Shown here: in pieces, positions 14,693 to 19,560 of the stretch
Position numbering within the stretch: position 1 is the stretch's first letter
Layout of the letters: every line of letters begins with the position of its first letter
Assembly: GCA_900544725.1 (NCBI GenBank)
Contig: UQWK01000040.1
Span: 1-19,560 of the forward strand
Length of the DNA stretch: 19,560 bases
DNA from: an uncultured Collinsella sp.
Lineage (GTDB): Bacteria; Actinomycetota; Coriobacteriia; Coriobacteriales; Coriobacteriaceae
Reading direction: 5' to 3'
The notes under the pieces: generated by a model
The model's input: the letters and a program-made list of their open reading frames with translations, nothing else
The model's database searches: none
Told to the model about the DNA's origin: nothing
Program-made: the position numbers and the translations under genes

Positions 14693-15631
14693 ATGGTGCA
14701 GGGCGCCAAACATATGAAGAGCAATAACGCCGCGGCCAACGGTGGCTCAAGCCCTCAGCCCAAACCTCAACCAAAGCCCAAGCGCCGCCGCAAGCGACTG
14801 CCGCGCTGGGCCGACCGTCTCATCACCATCGTCATCATTCTTATTGGCGTGGGCCTTATGACCTGGCCGTGGATCTTGGACCGGCTCGAGGCCTCGGGCG
14901 TGTTCAACCAGATCAGCACCGTTTCCAGCACCGTGGACGCGCTGTCTGCCGAGGAGCGCGAGCGCATCCTACTCCAGGCGCGCTCCTTTAACGAGCAGCT
15001 GGCGGGCGAGGCCACCGAGCTTCCCGCCGACCAGATCGAGCCCTACGACCAGCAGCTCATCTTTGACCGCGACCCCATGATGAGCTGGGTCGAGATCCCC
15101 TCCATCGACGTGAGCATGCCCATCTACCACGGCACGAGCGAAGAAGTCCTTATGGCGGGCGTCGGCCACCTGGAGGGCACGAGCCTGCCGGTGGGCGGCA
15201 CCTCGACGCATTGCGTGCTCACCGCGCACTCGGGCATGCGCAACCTGAGCATGTTCGACGACATCCACTCGCTGGAGTCCGGCGACCTGGTGCTGCTGCA
15301 CACCATGAACAAAACGCTCGCCTACAAGATGGTGGACTCCGAGGTGGTACTGCCCGAGGAGATGGAGTCGTTGACCATCGAGCCCGGCGCCGACAAGGTG
15401 ACGCTCGTCACCTGCACGCCCTACGGCGTAAACGACCATCGCCTGCTGGTGCATTGCGTGCGCACCAAGTACAACAAGAAGGACGTCGACAAGCAAAAGT
15501 CGCTAGCCGGCCGCCACTGGGGCAAGCGCGAGTTTGCCGTGCTTATCGTGGTCGTAGCCATTGTGCTGTTGCTGCTGGACATCGTGATCCACGCGGTCCG
15601 CAAGCGCCGCAAGGCAAAGGCCTCGGCATAG
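14693..15631 (+). CDS. Class C (pilus-polymerising) sortase
   Basis: A 312-residue membrane-bound transpeptidase. It has a Pro/Lys/Arg-rich cytoplasmic head, a membrane span at about 43-62, an extracellular catalytic domain, and a second C-terminal span (about 281-300) followed by RKRRKAKA. Two spans are typical of class C sortases. VEIPSIDVSMPIYHGTSEEVL, GVGHLEGTSLPVGG and TLVTCTPYGVNDHRLLVHC are family landmarks. The catalytic residues are H179 (TAHSGM), C241 and R250. The enzyme should cleave LPLxG in the pilins and join them to a pilin lysine. The lid aspartate-proline is probably D127-P128, unusually close to the WVEIP strand, and no aromatic residue follows it. The start at 14693 follows AGAGGAG; an in-frame ATG at 14714 is an alternative. 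Confidence 0.93.
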   Translation: MVQGAKHMKSNNAAANGGSSPQPKPQPKPKRRRKRLPRWADRLITIVIILIGVGLMTWPWILDRLEASGVFNQISTVSSTVDALSAEERERILLQARSFNEQLAGEATELPADQIEPYDQQLIFDRDPMMSWVEIPSIDVSMPIYHGTSEEVLMAGVGHLEGTSLPVGGTSTHCVLTAHSGMRNLSMFDDIHSLESGDLVLLHTMNKTLAYKMVDSEVVLPEEMESLTIEPGADKVTLVTCTPYGVNDHRLLVHCVRTKYNKKDVDKQKSLAGRHWGKREFAVLIVVVAIVLLLLDIVIHAVRKRRKAKASA

Positions 15632-15644
15632 TACATCGTTCAAA

Positions 15645-15679
15645 ACCACCACAATGGGGACAGACTCCTTTGCGGTGGT
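15645..15679. repeat. CCACCACAAAGG-family hairpin, copy D
   Basis: ACCACCACAATGG (15645-15657) against CCTTTGCGGTGGT (15667-15679); one mismatch and one G-U type pair. It lies just after the sortase gene and 10 bases before palindrome copy 4, giving the reverse order of the 5588-5692 composite. Confidence 0.78.
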
Positions 15680-15689
15680 CGGGGCTTTC

Positions 15690-15754
15690 AAACCATCACA
15701 ACATTCGATGAAAATCGCGATTTTGGCGAAAAGCATCGAATGTTGTGATGATTT
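15690..15754. repeat. Palindromic repeat, copy 4
   Basis: CATCACAACATTCGATG (15694-15710) against CATCGAATGTTGTGATG (15734-15750) is a perfect 17-bp match, extended to about 21 bp with one mismatch. The centre AAAATCGCGATTTT is itself a palindrome. The centre aligns with copies 1 and 2 only on the minus strand. Confidence 0.9.
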
Positions 15755-15825
15755 TCGTTGCGGTCGGGACGGTCTTCGTTGCGGGCGAGACGGTTTTCGC
15801 TATGGACGGTGCGGTTTCGCTGCAG
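15754..15825. repeat. Degenerate 21-bp tandem repeat, about 3.4 units
   Basis: TTCG(T/C)TGCGG...GACGGT-like units begin at 15754, 15775, 15796 and 15816, directly after palindrome copy 4. The period is 21, 21 and 20 bases. The meaning is unknown. Confidence 0.55.
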
Positions 15826-15914
15826 AACCGCCGGCCTGCCGCCTGCCAACCACCGCCCTCGTTACGTTTTCGCTGCATTTAGGTAAAGCACCTGCTCCAA
15901 GCGGCGTTGCCTTG

Positions 15915-15920
15915 TATACT
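15915..15920 (+). promoter_or_regulatory. Putative -10 box of the gatCAB operon
   Basis: TATACT lies 36 bases before the gatC start. No good -35 is seen at 16-18 bp; CTGCTC at 15892-15897 is the nearest in position. Confidence 0.35.
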
Positions 15921-15955
15921 AGAGCGGTTTATCTGTTATGCGGAAGGGAGCGCCT

Positions 15956-16267
15956 ATGGCACTCAGCGAGAAAGACGTGCGCGGCATCGCCGAGTACGCA
16001 AAGATCGCACTGACCGATGACGAGCTCACCCAGATGACGTTCTACATGAACGACGCCGTCCAGATGCTCGAGCCCGTCTTGCAATATGACTTGCCCGACG
16101 TGGAGCCCACGTTCCATCCCATCGGAAGCCTGTCCAACGTGATGGGCGACGACCTGCGCGAGCCCGAGCGCGACCTGCCGCTCGACGTCGCGCTCGAGAA
16201 CGCCGGCAGCGCGCGCGACCGCTACTTCCGCGTGCCGTCCATTTTGGGAGAGGGGGAGAGCGAGTAA
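15956..16267 (+). CDS. gatC: Asp-tRNA(Asn)/Glu-tRNA(Gln) amidotransferase subunit C
   Basis: A 103-residue subunit that holds GatA and GatB together in the cytoplasmic amidotransferase complex. MALSEKDVRGIAEYAKIALTDDEL matches the N-terminal helix of GatC (the family pattern is A-x-L-A-R/K-L-x-L-x-x-E-E), and the DLPDVEPTFHP...NVMGDDLREPE segment matches the family pattern V-x-P-T-x-H-x-x-x-x-x-N-V-x-R-x-D. The start at 15956 follows AAGGGAG (15944-15950); an in-frame ATG at 15938 would include the ribosome-binding site. The stop TAA shares its last A with the gatA ATG, so the two are translationally coupled. Confidence 0.93.
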   Translation: MALSEKDVRGIAEYAKIALTDDELTQMTFYMNDAVQMLEPVLQYDLPDVEPTFHPIGSLSNVMGDDLREPERDLPLDVALENAGSARDRYFRVPSILGEGESE

Positions 16268-17781
16268 TGGCGCAGAGCTTCGATTTCCTTACCGCCACTC
16301 AGATCGCCGCGGGCGTTGCCGTCGGCGACTTTACCGCTACCGAGGTGGCCCAGGCCTCCCTTGCCGCCATCGAGGCACGCGAGGGCGGGGTCCAGGCATT
16401 CCTGCAGGTGGCGCCCGAGCTTGCGCTCGAGGCTGCCGCGCGCGTGGATGCCGACCGTGCCGCAGGCAAGCCGCTGCCCCCGCTTGCGGGCGTGCCGCTG
16501 GCCATCAAGGACAACATGAACCTTGTGGGCACGCGCACCACCTGTGCTTCCCACATGCTCGAGGGCTATCAGAGCGTCTACACCGCCACCTGCGTCCAAC
16601 GCATGCTCGATGCCGGCTGCCTGCCCATGGGCAAGGCAAATATGGACGAGTTTGCCTTTGGCAGCTCCACCGAGAGCTCGGCCTTCCACCGCACCAACAA
16701 CCCCTGGGATACCGAGCGCGTGCCCGGCGGCTCTTCGGGCGGCTCCGCTGCCGCCGTCGCTGCGGGCGAGGTCGCGCTCTCGCTGGGCTCGGATACCGGC
16801 GGCTCCATTCGCCAGCCGGCGTCGCTGTGCGGCGTGGTGGGCTTTAAGCCCACGTACGGCGCCGTGAGCCGTTACGGCGTGGTGGCCTTTGGCTCGTCGC
16901 TCGACCAGGTTGGCCCCTTCGGCCGCACGGTCGAGGATGTCGCGCTGGCCATGAACGCGCTTACCGGTGCGGGCCACGATCCCTACGACTGCACCAGCCA
17001 GGATTGCGCCGTCGACTTTACCGAGCATCTCAACGACAGCATCGAGGGCAAGCGCGTGGGCATCATCCCCGCGTTTATGGAGGCCGAGGGCCTGACGCCC
17101 GAGGTCAAGGCCGCTGTTCAGCGCGCCGCCCAGGAGCTGCAGAACCAGGGCGCCGAGCTGATCGAGGTCGACCTGCCGCACCTGGACGCCGCCATCGCCG
17201 CCTACTACGTCATCGGCCCGGCCGAGGCGTTCTCCAACCTGGCCCGCTTCGACGGCATTCGCTACGGCTACCAGGAGGAGGGCTGCGCCAACCTGTCCGA
17301 CCAGAGCTCGCTGTCGCGCGCCCACGGCTTTGGCGCCGAGGCCAAGCGCCGCCAGATGCTCGGCGCCTACCTGCTGAGCTCAGGCGTGTACGACAAGTAC
17401 TATTACGCCGCGCAAAAGGCCCGCACGCTCATCACGCAGGACTACGACGCCGCGTATGCCAAGGTGGACACCATCCTTATGCCCGCCTCGCCGCGCACGG
17501 CCTTTAAGTTTGGCGAGATCAGCGACCCCACGCAGATGTATCTCTCCGACCTGTACACCATCTCGCTCAACATCTGCGGCAACGGTGGCATCTCGGTGCC
17601 GCTGGGCCTGGGCGAGGATACTCAGCTGCCCGTTTCTGCCCAGCTGGTGGGACCTGCCTTTAAGGACCGTCAGCTGCTCACATTTGCCCGCGCCCTGGAG
17701 CGCGGCTTTGCCGATGCCGCCACGGGTGCGCCCGCGCTTTCCGTCGCGCCCGATTTTGCCGGGAAGGGAGGCGAGCTGTAA
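16267..17781 (+). CDS. gatA: Asp-tRNA(Asn)/Glu-tRNA(Gln) amidotransferase subunit A (amidase)
   Basis: This 504-residue amidase releases ammonia from glutamine for transfer to mischarged Glu-tRNA(Gln) or Asp-tRNA(Asn). The amidase-signature triad is visible: K81 in PLAIKDN, S156 in VPGGSSGGSAA and the nucleophile S180 in SDTGGSIRQPASLCGVVGFKPTYG. Length is close to the usual 480-490. The ATG at 16267 overlaps the gatC stop by one base, with a GGAGAGGGGGAG purine tract upstream. It in turn overlaps gatB by one base. Its presence suggests that the organism makes Gln-tRNA and/or Asn-tRNA by the indirect route. Confidence 0.97.
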   Translation: MAQSFDFLTATQIAAGVAVGDFTATEVAQASLAAIEAREGGVQAFLQVAPELALEAAARVDADRAAGKPLPPLAGVPLAIKDNMNLVGTRTTCASHMLEGYQSVYTATCVQRMLDAGCLPMGKANMDEFAFGSSTESSAFHRTNNPWDTERVPGGSSGGSAAAVAAGEVALSLGSDTGGSIRQPASLCGVVGFKPTYGAVSRYGVVAFGSSLDQVGPFGRTVEDVALAMNALTGAGHDPYDCTSQDCAVDFTEHLNDSIEGKRVGIIPAFMEAEGLTPEVKAAVQRAAQELQNQGAELIEVDLPHLDAAIAAYYVIGPAEAFSNLARFDGIRYGYQEEGCANLSDQSSLSRAHGFGAEAKRRQMLGAYLLSSGVYDKYYYAAQKARTLITQDYDAAYAKVDTILMPASPRTAFKFGEISDPTQMYLSDLYTISLNICGNGGISVPLGLGEDTQLPVSAQLVGPAFKDRQLLTFARALERGFADAATGAPALSVAPDFAGKGGEL

Positions 17782-19457
17782 TGAAGGAGCTTTCCGAGGT
17801 CCTGCAGGATTGGGAGGCCGTGATCGGCCTGGAGATCCATACCGAGCTCACCGCACTCGATACCAAGATGTTCTGCAACTGCAAGCTCAGCCACGATGAC
17901 GAGCCCAACGCCAACGTGTGCCCGGTGTGCCTGGGCCTGCCCGGCGCCCTGCCGGTGCCCAACAAGCGCGCCATCGAGAGCATCGTCAAGGCCGGTCTCG
18001 CCACCAACTGCGAGATCCAGCGCCACTCGATGTTCTACCGCAAGCACTACTTCTATCCCGATATGGCCAAGAACTTCCAGACCACGCAGGGTCCGGTCGC
18101 CTTTGCCATGTACGGCCACCTGGATCTGGACGTGACCGGTCGCGGTGCCGCCGAGCGCCCCGACTGCGCGTTTGGCGAGGCCGAGGCCCAGAGCCTGGCG
18201 AGCGCTTCGGCCAACGCCGAGGGCCTGTCCACGTCCATGACGTCGACCATGCGCGAGGGCAACCAGCGCGCCGGCCATCTGGCCAGCTATGATGCGTCCA
18301 ACCTGCAGATGCCCGAGCGCCGCGAGGACGGTTCCTACACGGTGCCCATCCGCATCCTGCGCATCCACATGGAGGAGGACGCCGCCAAGATGGTGCACGT
18401 GGGCGGTGCCGAGGGCCGCATTACCGCCGCGGCCGAGTCGCTCGTCGACTACAACCGCTGCGGCACGCCGCTGATCGAGCTCGTCACCGAGCCCGACCTG
18501 CGCACGCCCGAGGAGGCTCGCCTGTTTATGGAAAAGCTCCGTCGTATCTTTGTGACGCTGGGCATTTCCGATTGCTCCATGGAGAAGGGTTCCATGCGCT
18601 GCGACGGCAACGTGTCGCTGCGCCGCCGCGGCGAGACCAAGCTGGGTACTAAGACCGAGCTTAAGAACCTCAACTCGTTTAAGAGCCTGCATGACGGCCT
18701 TGCCTACGAGATCTGCCGTCAGGCCGAGGTGCTCGAGGAGGGCGGCATCATCTATCAGGAGACCCGCCACTGGGAGCCCAGCCGTAAGCGCACCGTGGTT
18801 ATGCGCGTCAAGGAGACGGCCGACGACTATCGCCTGTTCCCCGATCCCGACCTGGCGCCGTTCGATCTGGACGACGAGTTCATCGACCGCTGCCGTGGCG
18901 AGATCCCTGAGCTGCCCGATGCCAAGCGCGCCCGTTTTGAGGCCTACTTTGGCATTAAGGCGGCCGACGCCGAGCAGATTGCCGGCGACCCCGAGTTTGC
19001 CGAGTTCTTTGAGGCCGCCGCTGCCGGTATGGCTGGCAAGGAGGCCCAGACGGTCGCAAACCTGCTGGTCAACGAGATGATCGCCTACCTTAAGGGCGCG
19101 GGTGTCTCGCTGACAGAGTCCGGTATTGCACCGGCTCAGGTGGCAGCCCTTGCCAAGCTGCTGGCGACTGATGCCATCAGCTCCAACCAGGCGCACGAGG
19201 TCTTTGAGGCCATGGCCCAAACTGGCGACGACCCCAACAAGATCGTCGACGAGCGCGGTATGCGTCAGGTGAGCGATGCCGGTGCGTTGCAGCCGATCGT
19301 GGACGAGGTACTGGCAAACTGTGCCGATCAGGCGCAACAGTATCGTGACGGCAACCAGAAGGTCATCGGCTTTTTGGTGGGCCAGTGCATGAAGGCGAGC
19401 CGCGGCAAGGGTAACCCGAAGCTCTTCAACGAGTTGCTGAGAACGTCGCTCTCGTAA
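17781..19457 (+). CDS. gatB: Asp-tRNA(Asn)/Glu-tRNA(Gln) amidotransferase subunit B, with an internal insertion
   Basis: A 558-residue subunit that binds the mischarged tRNA, phosphorylates the Glu/Asp and accepts ammonia from GatA. It shows VIGLEIHTEL, zinc-type cysteines C32, C34, C47 and C50 (CNC...CPVC), RIHMEEDAAK (194-203), GTPLIELVTEPD and a C-terminal YqeY-type helical tail (GFLVGQCMKASRGKGNP). The family is normally about 475-500 residues. Here the distance between the FYPDMAKNFQ strand (about 91-100) and RIHMEED is about 60 residues longer than usual and contains a Ser/Ala/Thr-rich segment (around SLASASANAEGLSTSMTS). The usual YQISQYD is FQTTQGP here. The frame is open throughout, so this is not a frameshift. 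The ATG overlaps the gatA stop by one base. Confidence 0.95.
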   Translation: MKELSEVLQDWEAVIGLEIHTELTALDTKMFCNCKLSHDDEPNANVCPVCLGLPGALPVPNKRAIESIVKAGLATNCEIQRHSMFYRKHYFYPDMAKNFQTTQGPVAFAMYGHLDLDVTGRGAAERPDCAFGEAEAQSLASASANAEGLSTSMTSTMREGNQRAGHLASYDASNLQMPERREDGSYTVPIRILRIHMEEDAAKMVHVGGAEGRITAAAESLVDYNRCGTPLIELVTEPDLRTPEEARLFMEKLRRIFVTLGISDCSMEKGSMRCDGNVSLRRRGETKLGTKTELKNLNSFKSLHDGLAYEICRQAEVLEEGGIIYQETRHWEPSRKRTVVMRVKETADDYRLFPDPDLAPFDLDDEFIDRCRGEIPELPDAKRARFEAYFGIKAADAEQIAGDPEFAEFFEAAAAGMAGKEAQTVANLLVNEMIAYLKGAGVSLTESGIAPAQVAALAKLLATDAISSNQAHEVFEAMAQTGDDPNKIVDERGMRQVSDAGALQPIVDEVLANCADQAQQYRDGNQKVIGFLVGQCMKASRGKGNPKLFNELLRTSLS

Positions 19458-19523
19458 GCGGGAACCCGGGAGCCCCGGCAGGGCGGGTGCTTCCTCAAAA
19501 TTTCGAACAGTCCTGCGCAAGAC

Positions 19524-19549
19524 GAAGGCCACATTAAGTGGCCTTCTTT
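19524..19549 (+). terminator. Terminator of the gatCAB operon
   Basis: GAAGGCCAC (19524-19532), loop ATTAA, GTGGCCTTC (19538-19546), then TTT. A 9-bp stem 66 bases after the gatB stop. Confidence 0.82.
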
Positions 19550-19560
19550 GCGTGCGGAAC

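Larger units (their letters stand above)
15632..15955. other. Repeat-rich intergenic region before gatC
   Basis: In order it holds hairpin copy D (15645-15679), palindrome copy 4 (15690-15754), a degenerate 21-bp tandem repeat (15754-15825) and a putative gatC promoter. No credible gene was found. Confidence 0.7.

Noticed and set aside
243..15754. A CRISPR array built from the CATCACAACATTCGA repeats
   Set aside because: The copies are kilobases apart with genes between them and there are no cas genes.
17670..19532. A 620-codon open frame on the minus strand across gatB
   Set aside because: It is the expected antisense shadow of a GC-rich gene; the plus strand encodes an unmistakable GatB.

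Overview
The window looks like chromosome of a high-GC, anaerobic actinobacterium of the class Coriobacteriia, most likely Collinsella or a close relative. This is inferred from codon use, the gatC-gatA-gatB order, a MoaC-MobB fusion, Gram-positive sortase-assembled pilins, and many short intergenic palindromes. No rRNA, tRNA, CRISPR array, transposase or phage gene was recognised.

Layout. (1) 1-88, minus strand: the first 29 codons of a MATE-type efflux protein, with a MerR-like promoter upstream (dyad in a 19-bp spacer). (2) 407-1444: an uncharacterised protein with a C-terminal Vsr/DUF559-like (PD-(D/E)XK) nuclease signature. (3) 1680-4047: molybdenum cofactor genes, moaA followed by a moaC-mobB fusion. 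(4) 4310-5584: an MFS transporter; 5780-6601: a Cof-type HAD phosphatase. These two are separated and flanked by palindromes and terminator-like hairpins. (5) 6602-7106: an AT-rich regulatory region with a TATAAT promoter and repeated GAGCAAA half-sites. (6) 7107-13974: a pilus operon of three sortase substrates. They are a 1112-residue beta-helix/Spy0128-type surface protein with LPLSG, a GC-rich D1-D2-D3 pilin with MPSTG, and a paralogous pilin with LPLTG, followed by a strong terminator. (7) 14280-14432: a 50-residue single-span membrane microprotein; 14693-15631: a class C sortase that should polymerise the pilins. (8) 15956-19457: gatC, gatA and gatB, joined by 1-bp TAATG overlaps, for the tRNA-dependent amidotransferase; GatB carries an insertion of about 60 residues.

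The most interesting point is a run of nine G inside codons 58-61 of the large pilus/adhesin gene. A gain or loss of one G leads to a stop within 12 codons, and the next pilin gene overlaps and is probably translationally coupled. This is a good candidate for phase-variable pilus expression. The pilus locus also shows an apparent pilin-motif series (VNVYPK, VTVKPK, VTVTEK), mosaic base composition and an unrecognised microprotein.

A second theme is intergenic architecture. There are four copies of a 59-67-bp palindrome (arms CATCACAACATTCGA) and at least four copies of a CCACCACAAAGG...CCTTTGTGGTGG hairpin, two of which sit side by side with a palindrome as composites.
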